Source of the DNA: Chlamydiia bacterium
GTDB lineage: Bacteria > Chlamydiota > Chlamydiia > Chlamydiales > 2-12-FULL-49-11
Reading direction: 5' to 3'
DNA: 52,328 nt
NCBI GenBank assembly: GCA_022601435.1
Contig: JAJACQ010000035.1
Span: 1-52,328 of the forward strand
Shown: piece after piece, positions 26,450 through 35,636 of the stretch
Layout: each line of letters opens with the position of its first letter
Position numbering within the stretch: the stretch's first letter is position 1
Translations under genes and position numbers: made by a program
The notes under the pieces: model-generated
The model's input: the letters and a program-made list of their open reading frames with translations, nothing else
Database searches by the model: none
Told to the model about the DNA's origin: nothing

Positions 26450-28933
26450 ATGAGTGATGAAGGACAAACTTCTGAAATTATCGTAGATAAGAATATAGAA
26501 GAGGAGATGAAAGAAAGTTATCTTCGCTATTCGATGTCGGTAATTATTTCACGAGCACTTCCTGATGCAAGGGATGGATTAAAGCCATCACAAAGAAGAA
26601 TCTTGTATGCGATGAAGCAGCTTAGTTTATCACCAGGTGGTAAGCACAGAAAATGTGCTAAAATTGCCGGTGACACATCAGGTGACTTTCACCCACACGG
26701 TGAAGGGGTGATTTATCCTACGTTGGTGAGGATGGCTCAAGATTGGGTAATGAGGTATTGCTTAGTAAATGGGCAGGGAAACTTTGGTTCAGTTGATGGA
26801 GATCCACCGGCTGCGATGCGTTATACTGAGGCAAGGCTTACAGGACCATCGATGGCGTTGATGGAAGATCTTGAAAAAGAAACTGTTGATTATGTACCCA
26901 ACTATGATGAAACCAAAAAAGAACCCGTTGTGTTTCCATCAAAGTATCCTAACCTTTTGTGTAACGGATCGACTGGTATCGCAGTAGGTATGGCAACAAA
27001 TATTCCATCACATAACTTAACAGAGTTAATAGATGCGACAAATTTAGTGATTGATAATCCAGATACTACGGTTGATGAGATTATGACGGTGATGCCGGGA
27101 CCAGATTTTCCTACAGGCGGTGTGATTTGTGGAATTAAAGGGATTAAAGAAGCCTATCATACCGGACGTGGAAAGTTGCGTATTCGCGGCGTTCATCACG
27201 TTGAAGAAGGAAAAGGTGATCGTTCCTCTATTGTGTTAGATGAGTTACCATTCGGAGTAAATAAGGCGCAATTGATTATTAAGATTGCAGATCTTGTAAA
27301 TAACAAAGTGATGACAGGTTTATCAGATCTTCGTGATGAATCAGATAGACAGGGGCTTCGCGTTGTTTTAGATTTAAAAAGAGGTGAGATTCCAGATGTA
27401 ATCATTAATCAGCTCTATAAGTATACTGATTTACAAGTGACGTTTGGTTGCAATATGCTTGCGCTCGATAATGGGCTTCCACGTGTGATGAATGTTAAGC
27501 ACATGATTACTGCTTGGGTGGATCACCGCGTAGAAGTTGTAAGACGTCGTACGCGTTATGAACTTAAAAGAGCAGAATCAAGAGCTCATATTTTAGAAGG
27601 TTATCTAAAAGCTCTCAATAAGCTTGATGAGATTGTTAATTTGATCAAGAAAAGTAATGATAAAAAAGAAGCAAGAGTGGCATTGATCACAAAGTATGAT
27701 TTATCAGAGCGTCAAGCAGATGCTGTATTAGAGCTTCGTTTGTATCAATTAACAGGTCTTGAAAGAGAAAAGATCGAAAATGAGTACAATGATCTTTTAG
27801 CCAAGATTAAGCATTTCAGAGAAATTTTAGCATCTAAGCAAATGGTTTTGGATATCATCAAATCAGAGCTTGCTGATGTGAAGAAATTTGATAAGACAAA
27901 GAGATTAACTCAGATTGCTCCTTCCGAAGATGAAGGTTTAGAGATGGAAGATCTCATTGCAAATGAGCCTGTGATCATTACTATCTCTGCAGATGATTAT
28001 ATTAAGAGGATGCCAATAGATACTTTCCGCGAGCAAAGACGCGGTGGGCATGGTGTAATTGGTCTTGATATGAAAAAAGATGCCGATGGGCTAAAGAATG
28101 CTTATGTGGCAAATACGCATGATCATATCTTAGTATTTTCTAGTTTTGGAAGATGTTATTGGCTTAAAGCTTGGCAGATTCCAGAAGGATCTAGACGTTC
28201 GAAAGGAAAGGCACTAGTTAATCTTCTTGAAGGTTTTGCAAAAGAAGAAGAGATAGCAGCAGTTCTAAGAGTGTCAGATTTTAATCAAGAAGCTTCAATT
28301 TTACTTGCAACTAGAAAAGGGGTTATAAAGAAGACGTTATTAGAGAGTTTTTCTTCTCCTCGAAGAAAAGGTGTTTATGCCATTTCAATTGATGATGGCG
28401 ATAAAGTAATCTCAGCAAAGCTTGTGCATGAAAATGAGCAGATCATGCTCTTTACACGTCACGGAATGGCTGTGCGTTTTGATCAAACTTTAGTTAGAGC
28501 AATGGGTAGAACAGCTCGTGGTGTGCGTGGTGTATCACTAAAAAGTGAAGATGATAGAGTTGTTTCATGTGTTGTTGTAAGCGAGGATAATTCTATTTTG
28601 GTTGTGTGTGAGCATGGTCATGGAAAAAGATCAAAAGTCACAGACTTTAGGCAAACAAATCGTGGTGGTAAGGGAGTGAAATCTATTATCACTTCTAAGC
28701 GAAATGGTTTAGTTGTTGGAGCTATTAATGTAACTGATGAAGATAGTGCATTGATGATGTCTAGTTCAGGTCAAACATTAAGGACTTCTATGAAGGATAT
28801 TCGTGTAATGGGAAGATCAACTCAAGGAGTCAAGCTTGTACAACTTAATAAAGGAGATCATTTAGTTGCACTTCAAAGAATTGAACATATAGCAGCTGAA
28901 GAAATTGAAGAGGTTGTAGAAGAGGGTAAATGA
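26450..28933 (+). CDS. gyrA: DNA gyrase subunit A
   Basis: GyrA cuts and rejoins DNA. The 827-residue protein has the breakage-reunion domain with the catalytic tyrosine at 125 (AAMRYTEARL) and the C-terminal beta-pinwheel with the GyrA box QRRGGHG. The box identifies it as gyrase rather than topoisomerase IV. In the quinolone-binding region the sequence is HPHGEGVIYP, so the positions equivalent to E. coli Ser83 and Asp87 are Gly86 and Pro90. Both differ from the usual quinolone-contacting residues. It overlaps tmk by 4 bases. Confidence 0.97.
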   Translation: MSDEGQTSEIIVDKNIEEEMKESYLRYSMSVIISRALPDARDGLKPSQRRILYAMKQLSLSPGGKHRKCAKIAGDTSGDFHPHGEGVIYPTLVRMAQDWVMRYCLVNGQGNFGSVDGDPPAAMRYTEARLTGPSMALMEDLEKETVDYVPNYDETKKEPVVFPSKYPNLLCNGSTGIAVGMATNIPSHNLTELIDATNLVIDNPDTTVDEIMTVMPGPDFPTGGVICGIKGIKEAYHTGRGKLRIRGVHHVEEGKGDRSSIVLDELPFGVNKAQLIIKIADLVNNKVMTGLSDLRDESDRQGLRVVLDLKRGEIPDVIINQLYKYTDLQVTFGCNMLALDNGLPRVMNVKHMITAWVDHRVEVVRRRTRYELKRAESRAHILEGYLKALNKLDEIVNLIKKSNDKKEARVALITKYDLSERQADAVLELRLYQLTGLEREKIENEYNDLLAKIKHFREILASKQMVLDIIKSELADVKKFDKTKRLTQIAPSEDEGLEMEDLIANEPVIITISADDYIKRMPIDTFREQRRGGHGVIGLDMKKDADGLKNAYVANTHDHILVFSSFGRCYWLKAWQIPEGSRRSKGKALVNLLEGFAKEEEIAAVLRVSDFNQEASILLATRKGVIKKTLLESFSSPRRKGVYAISIDDGDKVISAKLVHENEQIMLFTRHGMAVRFDQTLVRAMGRTARGVRGVSLKSEDDRVVSCVVVSEDNSILVVCEHGHGKRSKVTDFRQTNRGGKGVKSIITSKRNGLVVGAINVTDEDSALMMSSSGQTLRTSMKDIRVMGRSTQGVKLVQLNKGDHLVALQRIEHIAAEEIEEVVEEGK

Positions 28934-29568
28934 AGAAAGGATCAGGACTGTTTGTTACTTTCGAAGGGGGAGAAGGTGCTGGGAAGACAACATTAATTAA
29001 AAGTCTTCATGAGTACTTAAACTCCCTTAATAAACAAGTATTGTCAACTTTTGAACCTGGTGACTCTGAGTTTGGGAAAAGTATTCGTGATACATTGCTT
29101 TTTGCAGAAGAGGCCATGCCTTCAGAGTCAGAGTTTTTTCTTTATTTAGCAGATCGTGCCTATCATGTAGAAAACATGATTCTACCTGCGTTAGAAAAAG
29201 ATGTCGTTGTCTTATGTGATCGCTTTACAGATTCATCTGTTGCGTATCAAGGAGCAGGAAGGCAGTTTGTTTCTTTAGAGAGGATTGAAGAGATGAGCTT
29301 AGTTTCCACAAAAGGTCTTTCGCCGGATATGACTTTTTTATTAGATATAGAGCCTGCAAAGGCTTTATTGCGCTTAAAGGGAAAGAAAGATCGTTTAGAG
29401 AGTGAGAATATTGCTTTTCATGAGCGTGTAAGAGAAGGTTATTTAACTTTAGCTGCAGAAAATCCACATCGAATAATTGTGCTTGATGCGGAAAAATCAA
29501 AAGAAGAATTATTCAAGCAGGCTAAAGATCATTTAGATAGTTTTTTAGTGAAAGCAGGTGTAAAATAA
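28930..29568 (+). CDS. tmk: Thymidylate kinase
   Basis: Phosphorylates dTMP to dTDP. The 212-residue protein has the P-loop FEGGEGAGKTTLIKSL, the DRF motif LCDRFTDSSVAYQGAGR and the lid region DRLESENIAFHERVREGYL. Length is typical. The start codon overlaps the gyrA stop (ATGA), so translation is coupled. Confidence 0.96.
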   Translation: MKKGSGLFVTFEGGEGAGKTTLIKSLHEYLNSLNKQVLSTFEPGDSEFGKSIRDTLLFAEEAMPSESEFFLYLADRAYHVENMILPALEKDVVVLCDRFTDSSVAYQGAGRQFVSLERIEEMSLVSTKGLSPDMTFLLDIEPAKALLRLKGKKDRLESENIAFHERVREGYLTLAAENPHRIIVLDAEKSKEELFKQAKDHLDSFLVKAGVK

Positions 29569-29572
29569 AGTC

Positions 29573-30313
29573 ATGAAGTCGGCGTTATTATTTCATGGTG
29601 ATGATCATGATTCTATATTAAGCAAGATGCGAGCACATGCTTGTGAAGTATTAGGTGTTGAATCTATAGATTCATTGATGAATCATGGTGATTATCAAGA
29701 GGTGAAGCCTACATCGAAAAGTTATCTTTATTCTATGGAGACTATTTTAAAAGTAGTAGAAGAAAGTGCTCTTCCCCCTTATAGGGGAGATACGCGTATT
29801 ATTGCATTGTTTGCGGTTGATAGAATGTTACCGGTTCATGCAAACGCTTTATTAAAGACTTTAGAGGATGCTCCGCTTTCATTTCATTTACTTTTAACAA
29901 CAACAAGATATGATGATATTTTAAAAACGATATTATCACGAGTTCAAAAGTTGCATGTTGAATCAGTTGTTCAAGCTCATGATTTTTCAGAAGTGATTTT
30001 ACAAACACAAGCATGCCTTCAACAGAGTTTTTTTGAGAGTTTTATAAAAGAGATTGATTCTTTAGAAAAAGTGATTATAGACCCTGTAGAAGATGCAGAG
30101 AAAAAATTACGCTTTTTTTTAGAGAGCTATTTAAAGGTAATGGTTAAACCTTTTGAAGGGCATCATCTTTATGCTGCGAATGCAAAAATTATTGAGTCTC
30201 AAATTTCATATGCCTTAAAAGATTTTGCAACAAACATTCGTGTTAAACATATTTTGGAGAATCTTTTTTTGGAAACCCAACAACAGTGTTATAGCACTCA
30301 ATCAAGTGTGTAA
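29573..30313 (+). CDS. holB: DNA polymerase III delta-prime-like subunit
   Basis: A clamp-loader component. The 246-residue protein has the conserved clamp-loader helix VHANALLKTLEDAP, then FHLLLTTTRYDDILKTILSRVQ, which is the SRC-like sensor region (here SRVQ). There is no Walker A at the N-terminus (MKSALLFHGDDHDSI), as expected of an ATPase-dead delta-prime subunit. It is shorter than E. coli HolB (334). It starts 4 bases after tmk, as in other chlamydiae. Its last 71 bases overlap the convergent exonuclease gene. Confidence 0.85.
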   Translation: MKSALLFHGDDHDSILSKMRAHACEVLGVESIDSLMNHGDYQEVKPTSKSYLYSMETILKVVEESALPPYRGDTRIIALFAVDRMLPVHANALLKTLEDAPLSFHLLLTTTRYDDILKTILSRVQKLHVESVVQAHDFSEVILQTQACLQQSFFESFIKEIDSLEKVIIDPVEDAEKKLRFFLESYLKVMVKPFEGHHLYAANAKIIESQISYALKDFATNIRVKHILENLFLETQQQCYSTQSSV

Positions 30314-30836
30314 CCCCTTGCTTTGCGCGGTGAGGCTTTTGTTCTTCTTTGATATTATAGTGTTTAGCAATAGCATCTTTTGAGATAGAAAACTTAAAAT
30401 TAGCATGATCATTTTGTGCCCGCTTAGACCAGTACATAGAAGCTAAATCAAGCCAATAGTAAGGGAGTTTCAATCTTTCTTGAGTTTCTACTTCGATAAG
30501 ATTTGAAAAAAATACGCGATCGAAGCTAGGGTTTTGACAAATAAAGACAGCTTTACCTCTTACGATATTATTTCGTTTAAAAATTTCAAGGATCTCTTGA
30601 CGAACTAAGAGTTTTTCTTTTCCTGATTTATTTAGTAGATCAAGAGAAATTTGAGTATAGTTTAAGCTTTCAATAGCGCTATCTTGCCACTCTTTTTCTG
30701 TAGGGATAATCAAAGTATTATATGAGTCAACAGTTTCGTCTGTAAGAAGGTTTTTGATGATAAAGCAAAGTTCAAGGATGGTATGTTTTGACCAATCAAG
30801 GCCGTTTGTTTCTGAATCTAAGAATACGCCTAACAA
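30243..30836 (-). CDS. DnaQ-like exonuclease family protein, last catalytic Asp absent
   Basis: A 197-residue protein of the DEDDh exonuclease fold. Exo I is seen as VFLDSETNGLDW (D and E), Exo II as the Asp in QNPSFDRVFF. Exo III should read H-x-A-x-x-D, but here it is PHRAKQGVTHL, with Gly at the Asp position. Metal binding and activity are therefore in doubt unless a neighbouring residue substitutes. The family trims 3' ends of DNA or RNA. The gene is alone on the minus strand and overlaps the 3' end of holB by 71 bases. Confidence 0.75.
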   Translation of the reverse strand: MLGVFLDSETNGLDWSKHTILELCFIIKNLLTDETVDSYNTLIIPTEKEWQDSAIESLNYTQISLDLLNKSGKEKLLVRQEILEIFKRNNIVRGKAVFICQNPSFDRVFFSNLIEVETQERLKLPYYWLDLASMYWSKRAQNDHANFKFSISKDAIAKHYNIKEEQKPHRAKQGVTHLIECYNTVVGFPKKDSPKYV

Positions 30837-30955
30837 AATATGTCTTTACCTTACGTGTGAATAATTTCCTCACTATAGGGTATAGATATTTTTTTATAAA
30901 GTAAGAATTTTATTTACAGTCTACTCGATTTATACATGTAAACAAAAATAGAATG

Positions 30956-30964
30956 TGCTATACT
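30956..30964 (+). promoter_or_regulatory. Extended -10 promoter candidate for the nusB operon
   Basis: TGCTATACT, an extended -10 element 31 bases before the nusB ATG, with TGTAAA as a possible -35 box 16 bases upstream. Confidence 0.55.
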
Positions 30965-30995
30965 ATCCGGCAAACCGAAAAGAGATTATTTTAAT

Positions 30996-31421
30996 ATGGA
31001 ACTTTCCCCTATAAAGCAAAGAGAGATTAGTATTCAGCTCCTTTATCTATTGAATGATGGAGGGAATGTAGATGAGAATTCAGCAAGTTCATTTATGTCT
31101 GTTTTTGGTCTTAGTAAAAAGAAAATTATGGAAATCTCACGGAAAGTTCAAATAATTTTTGATCAAAAAGATATATTGGATTCTCATATAGAGAAAACTT
31201 CTCAAGAATATGCTTTAGAAAGAGTTTCAAAAGTTGATTTGGCAACTTTAAGATGTCTTATTTATGAGCTAATCAATAATGATCTTCCTGTAGAAATAGC
31301 TATTTCCGAAGCTCTAAGGATTGCAAAAAAGTTTAGTAATTATGGATCTGGAAAATACCTTCATGCTATGATAGATTCTATCTATAAGGGTTTGCAGCAT
31401 GAACAAAAAATCACTCATTAA
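30996..31421 (+). CDS. nusB: Transcription antitermination factor NusB
   Basis: NusB binds boxA RNA with NusE (S10) to allow antitermination of rRNA operons. The 141-residue helical protein shows the family core RVSKVDLATLRCLIYEL, then LPVEIAISEALRIAKKF and GKYLHAMIDSIY. Length is typical. It is the first gene of a packed group; murB begins 23 bases before its stop. Confidence 0.92.
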   Translation: MELSPIKQREISIQLLYLLNDGGNVDENSASSFMSVFGLSKKKIMEISRKVQIIFDQKDILDSHIEKTSQEYALERVSKVDLATLRCLIYELINNDLPVEIAISEALRIAKKFSNYGSGKYLHAMIDSIYKGLQHEQKITH

Positions 31422-32256
31422 AGAAAGCGTTCTTTTAGATCGCTATCATACCTATGGTATAAATGCTTGCTCCCGATTTTTAATAGAGATCGAATCGGCA
31501 GAGGAAGTAAAAGAAGCTTTTTCTTTTATTCAGAAAAAAGAACTTTCCTTCATAGTAATTGGAAGAGGATCAAATGTTTTATTTAAAGATGATTATTTCA
31601 ATGGAGTAGTTTTAATTAATAAAATGACAGAGTTTGAAGTTGATGGAAATAAGGTAAAAGCAGCAGCAGGAGTGAATCTTCCCTTATTATCTAGAAAGGT
31701 AAGTAAGATGAATCTTTCGGGATTTGAAAAGCTTGTAGGCGTTCCAGGGACAGTTGGTGGAGCAATCTGTATGAATGCAGGTGTTCAAGGTTGTGAAATT
31801 TCTGATCATTTAGTGTGTGTAGAGGTGATGACAAAAGATGGTAAGAAGAAAATGTATAAAAAAGATCAATGTGGATTTAGATATCGCTCATCTAAATTTT
31901 TAGCAGATGATGAATTTATTTTATCAGCTGAATTTGAACTTAAGCAGGAAAATAATGTCTTTAAAAGAGTACAAGAGAATTTAAAAAAGCGATTGATATC
32001 ACAACCGATTGAAGAAAAAAACTCAGGTTGTATCTTTAAAAATCCTGATGGCTATTCAGCAGGTAATTTGATTGATCAATGCGGTTTAAAAGGGTTTAGT
32101 GTGGGAGGTGCGCAGGTAAGTAAGAAGCATGCCAACTTCATTAATAATATTGATAATGCCTCATATAAAGATGTGATGGAATTGATTAAAGAAGTACAAG
32201 AAGTTGTAAGAGTAAAGAAAGGAGTAGAGCTGAAGTATGAGGTCAGGATCATATGA
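31399..32256 (+). CDS. murB: UDP-N-acetylenolpyruvoylglucosamine reductase MurB
   Basis: MurB makes UDP-N-acetylmuramic acid in peptidoglycan synthesis, using FAD and NADPH. The 285-residue protein has YHTYGINACSRFLIEI, the FAD-binding VIGRGSNVLFKD and GVPGTVGGAICMNAG, the substrate Tyr/Arg in GFRYRSSKF, and NSGCIFKNPDG at the proton-donor position. There a Cys stands where E. coli has Ser229. It lacks the extra C-terminal domain of the E. coli enzyme (type II-like length). It overlaps nusB by 23 bases and the next gene by 20. Confidence 0.94.
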   Translation: MNKKSLIKESVLLDRYHTYGINACSRFLIEIESAEEVKEAFSFIQKKELSFIVIGRGSNVLFKDDYFNGVVLINKMTEFEVDGNKVKAAAGVNLPLLSRKVSKMNLSGFEKLVGVPGTVGGAICMNAGVQGCEISDHLVCVEVMTKDGKKKMYKKDQCGFRYRSSKFLADDEFILSAEFELKQENNVFKRVQENLKKRLISQPIEEKNSGCIFKNPDGYSAGNLIDQCGLKGFSVGGAQVSKKHANFINNIDNASYKDVMELIKEVQEVVRVKKGVELKYEVRII

Positions 32257-33079
32257 CTTACACTGTCACAGCACATGCTCTGATGGAACAAAAACACCCT
32301 TTGAATTGATTGATTTAGCAAAGAAGCAAGGACTTAAGGGATTAGCTATCACTGATCATGATACGGTAGCTGCTTATACAGATGAGGTGTTTGTGTATGC
32401 AAAAAAACAAGGGATTGATTTAATCACAGGACTTGAGTGCTCCTCTTTTTATGAAAAGAGAGATGACACAGAGTCGGTCCATATATTAGGATTAGGAATA
32501 GATCCTTATCATGAAAAAATTATAGAGTTTTGCTTAAAGCATAAAGAAAGGCGAAAGCAAAGGCTTATAAAAATTGTCCAAAATTTAAAAAAAGCAGGTT
32601 ATGAAATAGATGATACCTTTTTGTATGAACAAAAAGAAGGAACAATTGGACGCCCTCATATTGCTCAGCAGTTAATTGAAAAAGGGTATGTCTCTGATAT
32701 GGGAGAAGCTTTTAAAAAGTTTTTGGGTGATAAAGCTCCTTTCTTTGTAAAAACAACACTTCCAAGCATTGAAGAAACGATTGCGGCAATAAAGATATCA
32801 GGGGGAAAAGCCATTTTAGCTCACCCTATTTTAATTAAGGGAAAGAAGGTGTTAAGAAAAATTATTTCGTCATATGGGTTTGATGGGCTTGAATGTTTTT
32901 ATGGAAATTTTTCGATAAATAGAATTGAGCATTTAATTACTATTTGTAATGAAAGGAAGTGGATGATTACTGGAGGATCCGATTACCATGGAGAAAATAG
33001 AACTTTTGTAAATTTAGGATCTTCATATACAACCTGTGAAAATATGGAAAAGTTACAATTGGAAAGATATGGAGTATAA
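32237..33079 (+). CDS. PHP-domain phosphoesterase (TrpH/RNase AM-like)
   Basis: A 280-residue metal-dependent phosphoesterase. The PHP motifs are complete: YDLHCHSTCSDGT, AITDHDTV, GLECSS, GRPHIAQQLIEKG, ILAHPI and GGSDYHGE. Enzymes of this branch hydrolyse nucleoside 3',5'-bisphosphates or act as 5'-3' exoribonucleases. The exact substrate here is not shown by the sequence. It overlaps murB by 20 bases and folC by 11. Confidence 0.85.
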   Translation: MRSGSYDLHCHSTCSDGTKTPFELIDLAKKQGLKGLAITDHDTVAAYTDEVFVYAKKQGIDLITGLECSSFYEKRDDTESVHILGLGIDPYHEKIIEFCLKHKERRKQRLIKIVQNLKKAGYEIDDTFLYEQKEGTIGRPHIAQQLIEKGYVSDMGEAFKKFLGDKAPFFVKTTLPSIEETIAAIKISGGKAILAHPILIKGKKVLRKIISSYGFDGLECFYGNFSINRIEHLITICNERKWMITGGSDYHGENRTFVNLGSSYTTCENMEKLQLERYGV

Positions 33080-34157
33080 GAGATTTTATGAGAGCTTGTG
33101 TAAACGTACAAATCCTAAAAAATCTTTAGATAAAATAAGAAAGGCTCATAATAAGATAGGCTCTCCGGGAGATAAGCTTAAAGTGATACATCTTACAGGA
33201 ACAAATGGTAAGGGGAGTGTAGGGTTAAATATTGCAAGAGGACTAGAAAAAAATGGATTGAAAGTTGGCCTTTTTTCTTCTCCTCACTACGAAAGGATTA
33301 ATGAAAGAATTAGTATAAATAGTGTTCTTATTTCTGATGAAGAAATGGAGGACATCTATCAAAAACACCGCCAAGTTTTCCACACTCTTAATTTTTTTGA
33401 GTACTTAACCCTTGCAGCTTTTGTTTACTTTGCAAAGAGCGATATAGATTATGCAATTATTGAAGTGGGGATTGGGGGATTAAAGGATTCAACGAATATC
33501 TTAGATGCTCAACTATCGGTTATTACAAACATATCTATAGATCACCAAAATTTTTTAGGCACAGATGAAGAGAGTATAGCCTTTCAAAAATCCGGAATTA
33601 TCAAAGAGGGAAAGCCTGTAGTTCTTGGTCCAAAGGTAAATCATGAAATTATCTTTCAAATTGCAAAAGAGAAAAATGCCCAAGTTCATAAAGTAAAAAA
33701 CACTTCTAATGATTACTTAGAAGAAAATAGATCTATTGCAAATCTTGTATTAGAAGTTCTTGGTTATAGGCCTTTAGAAAAGCTATATCAACTTCCTGCT
33801 CGTTTTGAAGTGGTGGAAAATATGATTTTCGATATGGCTCATAATAAAGGAGCTTTTAGAGCCTTAAAAGAGAAGGTTAAAATTCTTTATCCAAATAAAA
33901 AGATTATAGCACTATGGAATATGTCGCCTTTAAAGCAATACGTAAATTGCCTTGAAATACTAAAATCCTTTGTTGATAAAGTTTACTTTTTTTCATCTAA
34001 TTCTGAGCGATTATTAACAGTTAAAGATGCTCAAAAATTAAATCTTGAAGTTTTTGAAGATCAGGTTTCAGATGTTTATCTTGTTTGCGGAAGCATTTAT
34101 TTTATGAAAGAGGCAAAAAAAAGTCTTATGAAGAAAAAGCAATTACAAAAGCAGTAG
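33069..34157 (+). CDS. folC: Folylpolyglutamate/dihydrofolate synthase FolC
   Basis: FolC adds glutamate to dihydropteroate or folates. The protein (362 residues from the ATG at 33069) has the P-loop VIHLTGTNGKGSVG, then GLFSSPHYERINERI and the Mur-ligase-type TNISIDHQNFLGTDEESIA. The C-terminal domain is short and its conserved D-G-A-H-N-P appears as FDMAHNKGAF. A GTG at 33036 in the same frame would add 11 residues and deepen the overlap with the preceding gene. The ATG fits the family N-terminus (YKRFYESLCKR) better. It overlaps the convergent acpS by 32 bases. It is shorter than the usual 410-430 residues. Confidence 0.85.
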   Translation: MEYKRFYESLCKRTNPKKSLDKIRKAHNKIGSPGDKLKVIHLTGTNGKGSVGLNIARGLEKNGLKVGLFSSPHYERINERISINSVLISDEEMEDIYQKHRQVFHTLNFFEYLTLAAFVYFAKSDIDYAIIEVGIGGLKDSTNILDAQLSVITNISIDHQNFLGTDEESIAFQKSGIIKEGKPVVLGPKVNHEIIFQIAKEKNAQVHKVKNTSNDYLEENRSIANLVLEVLGYRPLEKLYQLPARFEVVENMIFDMAHNKGAFRALKEKVKILYPNKKIIALWNMSPLKQYVNCLEILKSFVDKVYFFSSNSERLLTVKDAQKLNLEVFEDQVSDVYLVCGSIYFMKEAKKSLMKKKQLQKQ

Positions 34158-34512
34158 CATATTCTTTGCAGTGAGACAGCGAGAGTTCTATATGCGGATC
34201 CTCAAAATGCTCATTTGCTCTACTTGATAATCGAATCGAGGGTTTTCCTAGATCATCTTTTATAATTTCAATATCTAAGAAAGTTAACACTTCATTAAAT
34301 CCACATCCGAGCGCCTTTGCAACAGCTTCTTTTGCGCTAAAACGTACAGCATAGGCTCCAGTAGGATCTTTAAATTTTTTACAATAGGCTTTTTCTTCCT
34401 CAGTAAAAATGGTATTTATAAATGTCTCACCTTGACGCTCAATCGATTTTGCAAAGCGATCAATTGAGATAATGTCTGTGCCGATACCAATAATATTGTT
34501 TTTTGTTTTCAT
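34126..34512 (-). CDS. acpS: Holo-[acyl-carrier-protein] synthase AcpS
   Basis: AcpS moves 4'-phosphopantetheine from CoA onto acyl carrier protein. The 128-residue protein has IIGIGTDIISIDRF (metal Asp) and AVRFSAKEAVAKALGCGF (metal Glu), with typical length. The start lies 3 bases past the stop of the PIN-TRAM gene, so the two are cotranscribed. Its end overlaps folC by 32 bases in convergent orientation. Confidence 0.94.
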   Translation of the reverse strand: MKTKNNIIGIGTDIISIDRFAKSIERQGETFINTIFTEEEKAYCKKFKDPTGAYAVRFSAKEAVAKALGCGFNEVLTFLDIEIIKDDLGKPSIRLSSRANEHFEDPHIELSLSHCKEYATAFVIAFSS

Positions 34513-34515
34513 AGA

Positions 34516-35607
34516 TTATTCATGGTGATGTTGATATACGCCACTTGGTTGATAAGCGAATTCATCTTCTTCTTCCGCTAGGGCATTTGTAAAGATAATA
34601 CGTCCTGCAGATGTCTGTTTTACAGAAATGACCTGCACATCAATGGTCTCTCCAATGAAGTCCCCGCCATTGTTAATAACAACCATGGTGCCATCTTCTA
34701 AATAACCAACACCTTGTTTAGGCTCTTTTCCATACCGTTGTACTTTAATCTCAATATTTTCACCAGCTGTCATGACATTTTTTAATGAGTTGGTAATCTT
34801 ATTTAAACTTAAGATTTCAATATCACTTTCTTCACTTTCAATTTTAGAGCAGTCCGCTACTAAGATATTAGATTTAGTGACTTTTGCTAGTCGAAGTGTT
34901 TTCTTTTTAACATCTGATATGTCATTAAAGTCAGTTTCATTTTCCTTAACATCTAGGTTTTTCATCTTTTTCATTTTTTCTATAACAGCCAGAAGTTTTT
35001 TGATATTTGCCTGGACATGCTCTTCTGATGAATCAACCTTTTCTTGTAAATCTTTTACTAAAAAAGATGGCAAGACTAATCTATTATTTAAAATACCTGT
35101 TGATAGAAAGTCTAACATACGAGGATCAGCAAGGGCAGACTCGTCAACAATAATCTCTTTTTTACCTTGAAGAACTTTACTGAATCGCACAAATGGAATG
35201 GAGATGTGAAATTCATCTTGATAGGCCAAAGTGATAACGATTCCTAGATGAATTCCAAGAAGGTAAAGAATAACTTTAGGAAAGGTGATTGCAATAAGAG
35301 GTAATGAGTCTATTTGAGTTGAGAAAGTTAATAAAGTGTCAAAAATAGAACAAAAGGCTTTTCCAGTAAATATTCCAATGAAGATACCGAGAACGATTGT
35401 GTTAAAGATTTTTAAATGACACTTTCTAAGGAAGTAATCCAGAGTAAATACAGAGGCTGTAAAAAGGGCGCTTGCAAACAGACCAAAAGTAAGATTAAGA
35501 AGGAGGCTCTGCTCAAAAAGGGGCCTGAAAAGAGCAAAATAGAACGTGATAAAGAGAGATGCTATTGTGGATGTAAACGCTCTTGCAAACATAATATATA
35601 AATTCAT
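34516..35607 (-). CDS. PIN-TRAM domain membrane protein (YacL-like)
   Basis: A 363-residue protein with about four N-terminal hydrophobic helices (residues 1-130), a PIN domain from about 150 (IIVDESALADPRML, LVLPSFLVKDLQ, NILVADCSKI) and a C-terminal TRAM domain (KQGVGYLEDGTMVVINNGGD). PIN domains are metal-dependent RNases and TRAM domains bind RNA, so it may be a membrane-tethered RNase. The substrate is unknown. It ends in a His-rich tail (YQHHHE). Bacillus YacL has the same layout. It sits between lgt and acpS on the same strand. Confidence 0.85.
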   Translation of the reverse strand: MNLYIMFARAFTSTIASLFITFYFALFRPLFEQSLLLNLTFGLFASALFTASVFTLDYFLRKCHLKIFNTIVLGIFIGIFTGKAFCSIFDTLLTFSTQIDSLPLIAITFPKVILYLLGIHLGIVITLAYQDEFHISIPFVRFSKVLQGKKEIIVDESALADPRMLDFLSTGILNNRLVLPSFLVKDLQEKVDSSEEHVQANIKKLLAVIEKMKKMKNLDVKENETDFNDISDVKKKTLRLAKVTKSNILVADCSKIESEESDIEILSLNKITNSLKNVMTAGENIEIKVQRYGKEPKQGVGYLEDGTMVVINNGGDFIGETIDVQVISVKQTSAGRIIFTNALAEEEDEFAYQPSGVYQHHHE

Positions 35608-35636
35608 TTTTGATCCTTTGTTGACATGCCCTAATA

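Noticed and set aside
26450..28933. ParC (topoisomerase IV) instead of GyrA
   Set aside because: The GyrA box QRRGGHG is present, and the gene follows gyrB in the dciA-gyrB-gyrA-tmk order.
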